64,000 nt of DNA from Candidatus Melainabacteria bacterium (GCA_003242885.1 QKMZ01000001.1:1-64000), one strand, 5' to 3'. Numbered from the stretch's first letter, positions 36,604 through 46,465 are shown. The notes: generated by a model not told the origin, from the sequence alone. Translations and numbers: made by a program.

Positions 36604-38151
36604 ATGACATTGAATCGAGATAGCTGTTATGAAGTACTGCGTGCCCGCGACCCGCGGTTTGACGGGGTTTTCTTCGTAGCGGTCAAATCCACCAAGATTT
36701 ACTGTAGAACCGTCTGTACGGCAAAGACGCCGATGCTGAAGAATGTCACCTTTTACTCAACTGCGGCTGCTGCTGAGAATGGCGGATACCGGCCATGTCT
36801 GCGTTGCCGTCCCGAGTTGGCACCGGGTAACGCGTCGGTCGATGCTGTCAGTAGATTGGCAGCAATCGCGCTCAATAGAATTGAAGATGGGGCGCTGTCA
36901 GAGTTTGGCGTAGACGAGCTGGCGCTTGAGATGGGCATCAGCGGACGCCATTTGCGCAGGGTTATTGAATCAGAGTTTGGTGTTTCACCAATTCAGTTGG
37001 CGCAGACGCAGAGGCTGTTGTTGGCAAAACGATTGTTGACTGATACGAATCTGCCCGTCACGGAAATTGCGTTCGCAAGTGGCTTTTCGAGTGTCAGGCG
37101 ATTCAATTCTCTGTTTCAGGAACGCTACAATCTAAACCCTACGCAGTTGCGAAAGCGCCGAAGTTCGCAAGATGCGCCATTTTTGATGTGCGAAGTCAGC
37201 TACCGACCACCCTTTGATTTCGATGGATTGTTGGCGTTTCTCTCTTATCGTGCTTGCCCAGGAGTAGAACTCGTGCAGGATGGCGCGTACATTCGCACCG
37301 CTGCATTCGGAAAGCATTCTGGTTGGCTGTCGATCAGGCAGAATGCACAGAAAAACACGCTATCAATTCAGCTTTCCAACTCGCTCGCACCGGTACTTTT
37401 AAGCGTGGTCGCTCGATGTAAGCGTCTTATGGACACGCAGGCTGATCCTTCAATCATTGCTGCGACATTGGGCGAGCTTTCGAAAGGACGTGAGGGCGTT
37501 CGCGTTCCCGGTGCGTTTTACGGTTTTGAAGTTGCACTCAGAGCCATTTTAGGTCAGCAAGTGAGCGTGAAGGCGGCAAGCACACTGCACGGACGGATTG
37601 TTCAAAAGTTCGGCGTCCCGATCGAAACACCTTTTCCTGAACTGAACAGACTCGCCCCTTCCGCTGAAACACTTGCGGCGCTGGAGCCAGAAGACTTAGG
37701 CGGCATGGGAATTACAGGCGCACGCATCAATTCAATCATCGCCATCTCTCGGGCGGTCGCAAGTGGTTCTCTTTCACTAGAGCCGGGGCAAGATGTGGAA
37801 CAGACGTCAAACAAAATCAAGGCTTTGCCTGGTTTTGGTGATTGGACAGCTCAGTATATTGCGATGCGCGCACTCGCGTGGCCGGACGCATTCTTGCATT
37901 CGGATCTCGGAATCAAGAAAGCTCTCAATATGACGAAGGATAAGGAAATTTTGCAGTACGCGGAGCGTTGGTCTCCGTGGCGTTCGTACGCCGGAATGCA
38001 TCTTTGGCGTTCTTTGGATGCGAAGCCTTTGGATGCGAATTCAGAGGACTTGAAGCCGGTAGGTGCAAAGCGTTTTGTGGCTAATGTAATAGATGAAAAG
38101 TTAACGAGTTCGAACGCGACGAAAAAGAAATTGGCGAGGGCGAAAGGATGA
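36604..38151 (+). CDS. alkA: Ada-type sensor fused to AlkA DNA glycosylase
   Basis: A 515-residue fusion for alkylation damage. Residues 1-75 are the Ada zinc domain with Cys34, Cys38, Cys65 and Cys68 (YCRTVC and CLRC); Cys34 would accept methyl groups from phosphotriesters. Residues about 80-185 are an AraC-type helix-turn-helix (VTEIAFASGFSSVRRFNSLF). The rest is AlkA: an N-terminal domain and the HhH-GPD glycosylase core with ALPGFGDWTAQYIAMRALAWPD, whose final Asp region is catalytic. It removes 3-methyladenine and related bases. It may regulate its own operon. The stop overlaps the next gene's ATG. Confidence 0.93.
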   Translation: MTLNRDSCYEVLRARDPRFDGVFFVAVKSTKIYCRTVCTAKTPMLKNVTFYSTAAAAENGGYRPCLRCRPELAPGNASVDAVSRLAAIALNRIEDGALSEFGVDELALEMGISGRHLRRVIESEFGVSPIQLAQTQRLLLAKRLLTDTNLPVTEIAFASGFSSVRRFNSLFQERYNLNPTQLRKRRSSQDAPFLMCEVSYRPPFDFDGLLAFLSYRACPGVELVQDGAYIRTAAFGKHSGWLSIRQNAQKNTLSIQLSNSLAPVLLSVVARCKRLMDTQADPSIIAATLGELSKGREGVRVPGAFYGFEVALRAILGQQVSVKAASTLHGRIVQKFGVPIETPFPELNRLAPSAETLAALEPEDLGGMGITGARINSIIAISRAVASGSLSLEPGQDVEQTSNKIKALPGFGDWTAQYIAMRALAWPDAFLHSDLGIKKALNMTKDKEILQYAERWSPWRSYAGMHLWRSLDAKPLDANSEDLKPVGAKRFVANVIDEKLTSSNATKKKLARAKG

Positions 38152-38654
38152 CGGTTTTCTACACAGTTATCGACAGCCCAATTGATCAAATTACACTGAC
38201 TTCTGACGGAGATTCGCTCACAGGCTTGTACATGGAGTTGCACAAGGGTATGCCAGTAGCCGATGCTTCCTGGGGGCGAGACGATGATGCGATTCCATTT
38301 GTTCGGGCTAGGGAAGAACTCTTCGCGTACTTTGCTGGCACTCTCGAGCGTTTCTCCATTCCGTTGAAGCCGACCGGTACAGAATTTCAACTCAAAGTTT
38401 GGGATGAACTATTGAACATTCCATTTGGGCAAACAATTTCTTATGGGGAACTCGCGTGTCGGGTTGGCAATCCCAAAGCCAGTCGAGCTGTAGGTTTGGC
38501 AAATGGTCAAAACCCTATTTCAATCATCGTGCCATGCCATCGAGTCATCGGTGCTAATGGAAAGCTCACCGGATATGGTGGCGGACTTCCACGCAAAGAG
38601 TTTCTGCTAGGGCTCGAAGGTGCCGCGCCAGCCAAGCAGCTAAAATTTGCTTAG
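38148..38654 (+). CDS. ogt: Methylated-DNA-protein-cysteine methyltransferase
   Basis: A 168-residue suicide repair protein that removes methyl groups from O6-methylguanine. The active-site motif is IIVPCHRVIG with Cys130; the preceding helix-turn-helix (TISYGELACRVGNPKASRAVG) is intact, as is the closing GYGGGLPRKEFLLGLE. Its ATG overlaps the stop of the Ada-AlkA gene by four bases (ATGA), so the two are translationally coupled. Confidence 0.95.
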   Translation: MTVFYTVIDSPIDQITLTSDGDSLTGLYMELHKGMPVADASWGRDDDAIPFVRAREELFAYFAGTLERFSIPLKPTGTEFQLKVWDELLNIPFGQTISYGELACRVGNPKASRAVGLANGQNPISIIVPCHRVIGANGKLTGYGGGLPRKEFLLGLEGAAPAKQLKFA

Positions 38655-38686
38655 TTCTGGAAGATAGCTCTGAATATCGGTCGACG

Positions 38687-38746
38687 CCTTTAAGCCGGCA
38701 CCTCAACTTTTAAGCAAGCACGTCAATTTTTAAGCCGGTACCTCGA
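38687..38746. repeat. Three 20-bp tandem repeats at a gene end
   Basis: Copies at 38687-38706, 38707-38726 and 38727-38746. The rightmost encodes the last codons and the stop of the calpain-like gene (leftward ...EVPA-stop). The other two lie past the stop and repeat the same gene end with a few changes, each again holding GCTTAA. Confidence 0.8.
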
Positions 38747-40352
38747 AAGTCACGTCGCTGAAGTTGTTTTGAAACTGCTGCAACGAAATTCTGGTTGTGC
38801 CGCTAGTTGTGTCATTGTTCGCGCCCCATGGATTGCGCACAGTGACCATGCCGCCCCCTTGTCCGTCTGGCTCAAAGTTTGTGATGCTGTAGGCGTGACG
38901 TGTCGGATATCCATCGGTCGACGTGCTCGAGAACAGTCGTGGGTTGATGCCGGTTGTTACTGTCGCACGTGAATCCGAATTTAAGGCACGTTCGAGGCGG
39001 CTTGCCAATTGGCTATCCGCAGAGCTGACTGTTTCAGTACCTCTGCCCGTCAGAAGTTCGGTTGCCCAAGAAGTTTGACCGCCTGCTCCTGCATATTCTG
39101 TGGGTACGTTTCCGCCACTTTCCATCGAGACCCTAGCTCTGCGGAAAATATTGCCGTGCTCACTTTGATATTGACCGAAGGCTCTCTCGAGTACTCCTGC
39201 CCATGTGCCGTACTTGTGTCCGCCGTTGTACAGTCCGCGCTCGGCGTCGGTGGGCGCATTTATTGTGACTGGGTTGGCTGTATCACCTGGGAAAGTGACG
39301 GTGTAAGTGCCATTGCCATTGTCGCGAATCATGTCGCGAATGGCTTGCGGATTTGATGCTGCGAGGGAGGAAACGGCAGCGAGATAATAGCAATCACCAA
39401 TTGTTCCTTGCACAACCGCATCGGGCGTGATGCTTTGGAGGGGATTATCGGGAGTAGCGAAAAGATTGGAATTTAGCTGGTTCAGTTGACCTTCTCTCGT
39501 TCGGCTCATGGTGTTTGACACCAAAGTTTCTGTCTGTCCTGGAACAGTTTGGTAAGTTTGATTCAAATACTCTGCAACGTCTGTGTCGCTGATGCTGCTT
39601 TCGAAGCCCCACTCGTCGTTGCTCGCTCCGATGATGTTGTCGAAGTTGTCGCTGACGCGTTGCAGGTGTGCACGATCGGCTTCGGAGAGATTTGTATTTT
39701 GACGAGCTGCATCGAGCTCTGTGCGAGCGATGTAGCCGTCATGATCGGTGTCGAATCTGTTGAAGTTGGCTTCGCCTCTGAGTACATCCATGGCTGGTGT
39801 AAGCGTTTCGCGTGCTGCTGATTGCCGACCGAATGCTTGCAAGTCTGCGCGTGTTACACCGTCATCATCGAGAGTGGAATACTCGTCGCGAGAAAGTAAC
39901 TGCATAGTGTTTCTACTGCTGTACAGCGCGGCAACTGTTTGTGCATCTTGATCTCTAAAATCTCTATTTTGAACAGCGGCAGAGAGTTCGTCAGCGCCTA
40001 ACCATTGATCGTGATTAGTATCAATTCGGTCAAAGAGCGCTTCGGCGCGTTGTGCGAATTGAGCGTTGGTGAGGGTTTCGCTGGGCACAGGTGTGTTTGT
40101 TTGCTCTGCGCGCATTGCGTTTCTTTCGGCTGTTTCTTCATCAAACAGCTCAAGACCGCCCAGCAGTGCCGTTGTGCCTGCATCTTCGCGACTGTTCTTG
40201 TTGCGTGTGCGAGTGAGATTTGTCATCTCTTCGCTGCTGACGTCACTGCTCATTGCCGAGCTGGCGTCGTTTTTTCTTTCACTTTTTTCGTTTCTTTCAG
40301 ACGCTCTTTCAGTGTTTTCAGTACGTGTTTGATTGCTTTTGTCAGAAGGCAT
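38730..40352 (-). CDS. Calpain-like (C2) cysteine protease with EF-hand loops
   Basis: A 540-residue protein; AGGAG lies seven bases before the ATG. The first 90 residues are charged and disordered. Calcium-binding EF-hand loops are seen at 111-122 (DTNHDQWLGADE) and 201-212 (DTDHDGYIARTE), with weaker ones near 161 and 246. The C-terminal half is a calpain-type papain-fold core: Cys321 in QGTIGDCYYLAA, His486 in PTRHAYSI and Asn507 in VRNPWG, the complete triad. Bacterial calpain-like enzymes are known but their roles mostly are not. No signal peptide is seen. It is divergent from the giant gene at 40751. Confidence 0.88.
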   Translation of the reverse strand: MPSDKSNQTRTENTERASERNEKSERKNDASSAMSSDVSSEEMTNLTRTRNKNSREDAGTTALLGGLELFDEETAERNAMRAEQTNTPVPSETLTNAQFAQRAEALFDRIDTNHDQWLGADELSAAVQNRDFRDQDAQTVAALYSSRNTMQLLSRDEYSTLDDDGVTRADLQAFGRQSAARETLTPAMDVLRGEANFNRFDTDHDGYIARTELDAARQNTNLSEADRAHLQRVSDNFDNIIGASNDEWGFESSISDTDVAEYLNQTYQTVPGQTETLVSNTMSRTREGQLNQLNSNLFATPDNPLQSITPDAVVQGTIGDCYYLAAVSSLAASNPQAIRDMIRDNGNGTYTVTFPGDTANPVTINAPTDAERGLYNGGHKYGTWAGVLERAFGQYQSEHGNIFRRARVSMESGGNVPTEYAGAGGQTSWATELLTGRGTETVSSADSQLASRLERALNSDSRATVTTGINPRLFSSTSTDGYPTRHAYSITNFEPDGQGGGMVTVRNPWGANNDTTSGTTRISLQQFQNNFSDVTFEVPA

Positions 40353-40447
40353 GGGAGCACTCCTTGCCGACGCAACGCTATGCCGATTGCACTGTGTGCA
40401 TGGACAAACTGCGCTGATGTCTGGCTAGTAACGGGGGTGGGTTAGAA

Positions 40448-40474
40448 GGGGGAAAGGGGACCGGGGAATCCGGG
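40448..40474 (+). promoter_or_regulatory. G-quadruplex-forming motif in divergent intergenic region
   Basis: Four G-runs (5, 4, 4 and 3 bases) separated by loops of 3, 3 and 5 bases fit the G3+N1-7 consensus exactly. It lies in the 398-base region between the start codons of the calpain-like gene (leftward) and the 1904-residue protein gene (rightward), which otherwise has no gene. A regulatory role is inference. Confidence 0.5.
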
Positions 40475-40750
40475 AAACCTGGAAAGGTGGGTGATAGCAA
40501 TATAGGAGCACTTTGGGAAAATTTCCGGGAGCGGGCGCAGATGGGCGTCGGTAATTTTTACCCGACTATTTGCTGGCGTTTTGCGGGTTGATGGTTTTTT
40601 GTTTCGCGGGTTGGTTCGGGAGTTATTGCACCGGTTGTTACACCCCTGATATTTTTCGCTGTTAGTTTTTAAACAAGCCCTCGAACCCCCTTAAACGCAG
40701 TCGGCGCCATTCACCTGGCGGCGCTCGCTTACTAGTTTCAAAAGAGACTC

Positions 40751-43700
40751 ATGCCGGAAGTAGATACCCCGACGCCAAGGCAACAGCCGCAAGAAGCGCC
40801 CGAACGCCCAGAACCTTTGACGGTTGAAACGGGTGCCGCCGCAGCAGCACTCAACGAAATCTCGACGAAGCCATCGAAAGACCCCTTGCAAGACGCTGTC
40901 CAGAAGGGCGATTTCGCGTGGTTGAACAACGGCATGCAAAAGCCGGGCGAAGTCGGCACTGCTGATTTCTTCCTTTCTTATGCGCGAGACATGGAGAGCC
41001 AAAGGGCTGGCACACCGCTTTCCCGGGGTGAAATTGCAGCTCGCCAGGCGCGCGGAATGTTTCGCACCGCGGAAATGGGAATTCCCAATCGCAACGAGCA
41101 CATCACAGGTCAAACAGCTCTAGCTGACGGTCGCGCCCTTTATACATATGATGCTGATCGCCGAGCCGATCGCATGGAATGGGCAAAAGTCAGAACTGGT
41201 GTTGGCACGCTCGATACAGAAAAGTCGTTTACCAGTCGTCGCGACGGCTTATTGAGCGAGAAGTTTGGCATAGCTCCCAATCTGCAAATGGTTGAGCGTA
41301 CATATGATCCAACAAAGAACAAAGAGAATATTTCTACTTTCAAGTCTGTCAAAGAAGGCGATAAAGTCTCAATCTCGGCGGAGTTTCAAGGACGTGCAGA
41401 TGGTTTGACCAGAGAAAATTTGACTGCAGACAAGAACGGTCAAATGCGCGTCAAAGAATATGCAGATGGGCGTCGCGAGGAAGTTACAGTAGGGGCTGAC
41501 GGTAAGCCTGAATCTAAGTTTTTCGATTCGAAAGGCCAGCCGATGACTGGTGAAAAATTCCAGGACGAGCAGAAGGCGCTCGAAGCGAAGATAAAGGCTG
41601 AGAAAGCTGCACAACCTGAGCAGCGCGCCGAGACCGCAAAGCGTCCGGAAGAGCAGACCGAAAAGCTGCCCGGAGAAGGGCTGACGCTGCCGCCTCTTAA
41701 AGCCGGTTGGGGTCCGTATCAAGCACTTCAGCAAATGCAACGCGAAGGCAAGATCAATCTCTCGCCCAAGGAAATGCAGGCAGAGGCAGCGAGAATCAGA
41801 GACCGCGAGTTTGTTGAGCGTGGTATTTCTTTCTTCAAGCAGGGCGAACAGTTCGAGTTCTATTCTCAGAAAGAACTTCAAGAGCGCGGCAGAGGCAGCG
41901 ATAAGCCTCAAGAAGGTCCAGAGTTCAAAGAGACCAGCACCGAAAAACCGCTTGAGCGCAAAACAAATCTCGATCAGCGTTTGACTGACATCAAAAAAGC
42001 ACTCGAGCCTGGAACTCCCAACACCCCTGAAAATGCTGACGCCCTGCGCCGCCAGTTTAGCGACTTGACGCCTGCTGAAATCAAAACGCTCAAAGAAGGT
42101 TTCGATCCGAAAAATCCAAATGCGCTCGGTGACGCGATAAAAGAGCGTTTTGGCAAAATGGACGGCGGGCTCGACAGACACGCGCATCGTTGGGCAGAAG
42201 TCGAAGGTCACCTCAATAAGACCGGTCAGCCTGGTGAAGATAGAGCTATTCAGTTGCGTGTTGATGCTTTGGAAGCGCGTTGGGCCGGCTATGACAACAA
42301 TCGTAGTTTTGCTTCCATTCAGGAGAATACGCGCACGACGCTGCTCGGTATGACCGAGGAGCAGCGCAAGGGAGCAGATACCGCTCTTACGAATCTATAC
42401 GGTCAAGGCGGACTATCTGAGCTGTATGAGAAAGGACCCGGCAAAGACCTTAAGTACGGCGGCAACCATTGGTACAACCGCGAAGACAAATTTACTAAAT
42501 CAGTAATCGATATCGCCTCCAAGAAGGGTGTTGATGCCCGCACCCCTGAAGAGCAGGCTGGGCTTCTCAATGCAGCTTTGGACACGAAGAATGTGAAAAA
42601 TTTCCGCGAAGTCGCCAGCAAAGAGGCAATGACTTCAGAGGGGCGCAGATACTTTATCGATAACGGCGGGCTGGAAAAGATAAATGCTAAAACTCCTCCC
42701 GGGCACGGCGGAGCGTCGTCTGAAGTTTTCTCAGAACTGCAGAGGAGAGAGCTTACAGATCTTGCAAAAACTGGCGAAGAGAGCCCGGTAACACAATTTA
42801 AGAAGGCTATCGGTATTTTCAGCAATACTGAATCCTCTTTGACAGGCGCGGTGAAGCGCATTGCTGAAGATCCTAAACTTAGTGAAATGTATTTAAACGG
42901 TCGGGATTTGGCTAATCCGAAGACCGGAAGACCGCCTAAGGATGAGAAGGAAGCGCAAGCGTTGGAGTTTTACAACGAGGTGCAGAAGACCTTCAAATCC
43001 GCCTACACGTTTGGCGCTGAGAGAAAGGCTCAGAATTTCGATTCGCAAATCGTTAATGGACCGAATGGTGCCCTCTCCAACGGTAAGCTGTTTGAGCTGG
43101 GCGGCAGCAACTGGCAGCACAGAAGCGATTTGTTCAAAGCTATTGAAGGCGCTACTCCTGAGCAATTGAATGCTCTGTTTAATGGCGCACGCATAGAGAA
43201 CGGAACGCCTCAGTCGGACGGGCTTGCAGATGGCAGAAAAGCGTTGTCGTTGGGCGTCAACCGCGAGATAAACCGCGCTGCTATGGATGGATTGCTCGAG
43301 AAGAAAGTCGCACATGGTATAGAAGTTGGTGGAATTGCCGACAAAATCAAAGACACGCCTCTCGGTACTCCGATAGACGGAAAGACCCTCCAGGATTTGC
43401 GCGACAAAGTCCCGGCATTCAAAGGAATGCCGCTGGAAAAAATGCAGCAAGTTGTGGAAGGCTACAGGCTCGACTCTGCATTGCAATCGAAGGAAATCAA
43501 TCCTAAGTCGCTTAGCAAGCAAGAGCAACAGCAGATCTCAGCTTACAGAAAGATTGAAGCCGATGGCTCGCAAGAAGGAGCGTTGAAGGGCTTCTTGCAC
43601 GGGCGTGAAACGCAAAGAAATATCGACGCGATGCTGAACGCGCCTGACCAATTGGCGGGCACACGTGCGACCAATGTCGCTGAGTACATGAAAGGATTGA

Positions 43701-46465
43701 AGCCGGAAGAGGCTCGCAGTCTCGATATGTTCCGCAATATTCGTAATGACGCGGTTCAAACAAACGTCAAACGCGATCTCAAAGACTCGATTGGCGATGC
43801 TAAAGATCCTGAAGCAGTAATCGCTGCGCTGAAGGGCGCAACTCCCGCAGAACAGCAATTAATGCGGGGTAAGCCGGAGTATTTGAAGGAGATTCGCGAG
43901 CTTGCTGATAGATCTGCAACCACTCTGGAAAGCAAATTGGCAACGCAGATGATTCTCGAGAGTTTCGAGAAAGGCAAACCACTCACTAAGGGAGAAACCG
44001 CTGCTGTTAACGCTCTTGAGAAAGTTTCTAACGGAGGTCAAAACTTTTTTGAGAAACAAAAAGCAGTAATCGATTCGCTCAAGGATTCTCTTCGCGGCGA
44101 TAAAGATGGCAGTCTTGCTGAAGAGCTGATGGCCAACGGAGCGGCGAAGGACGCGCTTAAGACTGCGGTTTTCGGCGATAGAAAGTTTAACACTGTAATT
44201 GAACCGCTTTTGAAAACTGGCATGGTGCCGGTTGATCAAATGAAGCGCATTTACGGCGACGACAGCAAAGACCTTTTCAAAGCAGGCTTGCTGGACGCCA
44301 CTCCGCAGGGGCTGAAACTCCTTAGCAGCCCGGAGGGACAAAAAGACAGGGATGCTTTGCTCAGTGGCATGACGCCAGAGGCGCGGGCGCTTAGCGAGAA
44401 AATCATCAAGCAGGGCGAAGTGAAGCCGGAAGACAGAATGCGCGCTGTTGCCGTCGGTTATGACAAGCCTGAATCCGCCGTAGAGTATTTGAAAACTACT
44501 CCAGCGCAGCAGCGTATCGACACTGTTCGCGAATACAACAAGGCTTTTGGAAGCAATCTGCAAGAAGATTTGCTGAAGAGCGTAGACGAAAAGGACAAGC
44601 CGACAGTGACTTTGTTGGCTACGGAAAACCAGCTCACAGGCGAACAATCACTGGTGCGATCACGTGAAGCTGTTTCTAATTCCGGTTCTACGTGGCTTGG
44701 CGAACAAGCAACAAAATACGATTCGACCATCTACAGAAATCTCAGCGACCTCGCTCTTGCCGACAGGCAGTACAAAGGGCAAATCCCTCCTGATGTGATG
44801 GACAAGCGCATCAAAGATTTGGCTGCGAGTTTGAAGAGTTTTGAGGGCACGAAAGAAGAGCTCGCAAACGCCATTGTCGAAGGTGCAATTACAATCGCGG
44901 CGGTTGGCGCCACTCCATTTACTGGTGGCGCGAGTTTGTCTGCGTTGATGCTGACCGCACGTTTTGCAGCTCTTAGCGCTGGCGGAGGTTTGACTGGGTC
45001 ACTGTTGAAAGCACAATTGACAGGCAACTATGACAGTGTGGCTGGCGATATAGTTAAGTTTACCGCTTTGACTGGCGCTAACCTTCTTGGCGGGGAAGCT
45101 TTGACGGCTTTCTCCGGATTGGGCTCGCGTGCAGCAGCGAAGACAGTGGAGAAAACATTCGCGCAGCCCGCCGTTGAAGGTGTTTTGAAAGGTGCTTCCC
45201 CTGCTGTTAAAGAGCAAATTGAGAAAGGGCTGGCGGAACTAATTCACAAAGGCTACACCGTGGGCGGTGTCAAAGATGATGCAGTGCGTGCGCTAGTTGG
45301 GAAGATCGAAGGTTTGAGCCCGGAAGCGCAAAACCTTGTCTCCAAGGGCTTGATCGATAATCTCAGCAAAGGCGTGCGCGAGGTTTCTACAGAAGGGCTT
45401 CGTGGTTCGGTAGACAAACTTGGCAGATTAAGCAGAACCGTCGGGCTAGATGGAGTAGCAGCGTACGCTGGAGATGTGAGTGGCGAATTGGCGAGACAAG
45501 CCCATCAAGGCAGGGTTGATGTTGGACAAGCGCTCGTCGATGGCGTCAATAGTTTTTTCGTCGGTGCAGGCGCGCGTGGCACGATTGAAACATTCAAGGC
45601 TGCTCGAGTCGCTCGCCAGGCTGATCGCCAAATCGACCGCAGCGTGCCGGTTGTGGTAGAACGCGGCGGCAGAGAAGTCGGACCCGCTTCTAAACCGAAT
45701 GGTCCGAAAGACAATGTGATTGATCTTTCTCCTTCTGAATATCAGAGGATTGAAGATCCTGCAGGATATTTGGAAGCGCCAAAAGCTGAGCATCTAAAGC
45801 CCGGCGACAAGGGATATCCGCATGCCTACGTTGTTCTCGATGATGCGGGGCGTCCGCTTGGTCATGTTCCAACACCAGAAAATGTCAAAGCTCTTCCGCG
45901 CGATGTGCAAAAGTTTCACAACGCACCAAACTCTTGGACAGCTCCTGTCGACGCTATAGAGCCTCCTGTAAAACCAGGACACATGCGCCTTTACCGTGGT
46001 GTCAAAGAAGAAGCCTTTGGTACGGAATTCACCAAGCCAATGACTAAAGAAGAGCGCGAACTCTTCGACCGTATGGTTGTGTTGGACCATCCAAGAGATA
46101 AGTGGACTCCAGACGAGATCGCATTCTACAAGCGTGTCACGGAGTCGCGCGCGTTTCAGAACGGACGCTTCTTCTCGGACAATATTGAGACTGCCAAGGA
46201 TTACGCAGGCGCGAGAGGCAAAGTCGTTTATGTTGACGTGCCTTCTGAGTACGCCTTGCGCCATGCCAAAGACGCAGGAGCATTGCCCGGCAAAGACGGC
46301 GTGAATTTCAGTGCTACTGTGTTCGCTATCAAGTCGGACATCGCGTTGCAGGCAAGAGAGCATGCGTTGTCACCGACTAACGCATACCGGTTGGCAGAGA
46401 AAGCTGAAGCGGCTGCCCCGCACGCACGTGTGGTTGTCCGGCCAACGAAATCAACCGGTAATTGA
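40751..46465 (+). CDS. Giant protein with possible ADP-ribosyltransferase C-terminus
   Basis: A 1904-residue protein without signal peptide. Most of it (about 100-1370) is charged and helical with recurring modules of the form LxGxTPEQ... and segments such as REYNKAFGSNLQEDLLKSV that recall annexin repeats; I regard that link as weak. A hydrophobic Gly/Ala segment at about 1375-1440 (AITIAAVGATPFTGGASLS) resembles pre-toxin regions. The last 160 residues contain MRLYRGVKEE, GRFFSDNIETAKDYA and KVVYVDVPSEYA, the Arg...Ser-type strand order of ADP-ribosyltransferase folds. A polymorphic toxin or host-interaction effector is a plausible inference. No immunity gene is evident next to it. Confidence 0.72.
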   Translation: MPEVDTPTPRQQPQEAPERPEPLTVETGAAAAALNEISTKPSKDPLQDAVQKGDFAWLNNGMQKPGEVGTADFFLSYARDMESQRAGTPLSRGEIAARQARGMFRTAEMGIPNRNEHITGQTALADGRALYTYDADRRADRMEWAKVRTGVGTLDTEKSFTSRRDGLLSEKFGIAPNLQMVERTYDPTKNKENISTFKSVKEGDKVSISAEFQGRADGLTRENLTADKNGQMRVKEYADGRREEVTVGADGKPESKFFDSKGQPMTGEKFQDEQKALEAKIKAEKAAQPEQRAETAKRPEEQTEKLPGEGLTLPPLKAGWGPYQALQQMQREGKINLSPKEMQAEAARIRDREFVERGISFFKQGEQFEFYSQKELQERGRGSDKPQEGPEFKETSTEKPLERKTNLDQRLTDIKKALEPGTPNTPENADALRRQFSDLTPAEIKTLKEGFDPKNPNALGDAIKERFGKMDGGLDRHAHRWAEVEGHLNKTGQPGEDRAIQLRVDALEARWAGYDNNRSFASIQENTRTTLLGMTEEQRKGADTALTNLYGQGGLSELYEKGPGKDLKYGGNHWYNREDKFTKSVIDIASKKGVDARTPEEQAGLLNAALDTKNVKNFREVASKEAMTSEGRRYFIDNGGLEKINAKTPPGHGGASSEVFSELQRRELTDLAKTGEESPVTQFKKAIGIFSNTESSLTGAVKRIAEDPKLSEMYLNGRDLANPKTGRPPKDEKEAQALEFYNEVQKTFKSAYTFGAERKAQNFDSQIVNGPNGALSNGKLFELGGSNWQHRSDLFKAIEGATPEQLNALFNGARIENGTPQSDGLADGRKALSLGVNREINRAAMDGLLEKKVAHGIEVGGIADKIKDTPLGTPIDGKTLQDLRDKVPAFKGMPLEKMQQVVEGYRLDSALQSKEINPKSLSKQEQQQISAYRKIEADGSQEGALKGFLHGRETQRNIDAMLNAPDQLAGTRATNVAEYMKGLKPEEARSLDMFRNIRNDAVQTNVKRDLKDSIGDAKDPEAVIAALKGATPAEQQLMRGKPEYLKEIRELADRSATTLESKLATQMILESFEKGKPLTKGETAAVNALEKVSNGGQNFFEKQKAVIDSLKDSLRGDKDGSLAEELMANGAAKDALKTAVFGDRKFNTVIEPLLKTGMVPVDQMKRIYGDDSKDLFKAGLLDATPQGLKLLSSPEGQKDRDALLSGMTPEARALSEKIIKQGEVKPEDRMRAVAVGYDKPESAVEYLKTTPAQQRIDTVREYNKAFGSNLQEDLLKSVDEKDKPTVTLLATENQLTGEQSLVRSREAVSNSGSTWLGEQATKYDSTIYRNLSDLALADRQYKGQIPPDVMDKRIKDLAASLKSFEGTKEELANAIVEGAITIAAVGATPFTGGASLSALMLTARFAALSAGGGLTGSLLKAQLTGNYDSVAGDIVKFTALTGANLLGGEALTAFSGLGSRAAAKTVEKTFAQPAVEGVLKGASPAVKEQIEKGLAELIHKGYTVGGVKDDAVRALVGKIEGLSPEAQNLVSKGLIDNLSKGVREVSTEGLRGSVDKLGRLSRTVGLDGVAAYAGDVSGELARQAHQGRVDVGQALVDGVNSFFVGAGARGTIETFKAARVARQADRQIDRSVPVVVERGGREVGPASKPNGPKDNVIDLSPSEYQRIEDPAGYLEAPKAEHLKPGDKGYPHAYVVLDDAGRPLGHVPTPENVKALPRDVQKFHNAPNSWTAPVDAIEPPVKPGHMRLYRGVKEEAFGTEFTKPMTKEERELFDRMVVLDHPRDKWTPDEIAFYKRVTESRAFQNGRFFSDNIETAKDYAGARGKVVYVDVPSEYALRHAKDAGALPGKDGVNFSATVFAIKSDIALQAREHALSPTNAYRLAEKAEAAAPHARVVVRPTKSTGN

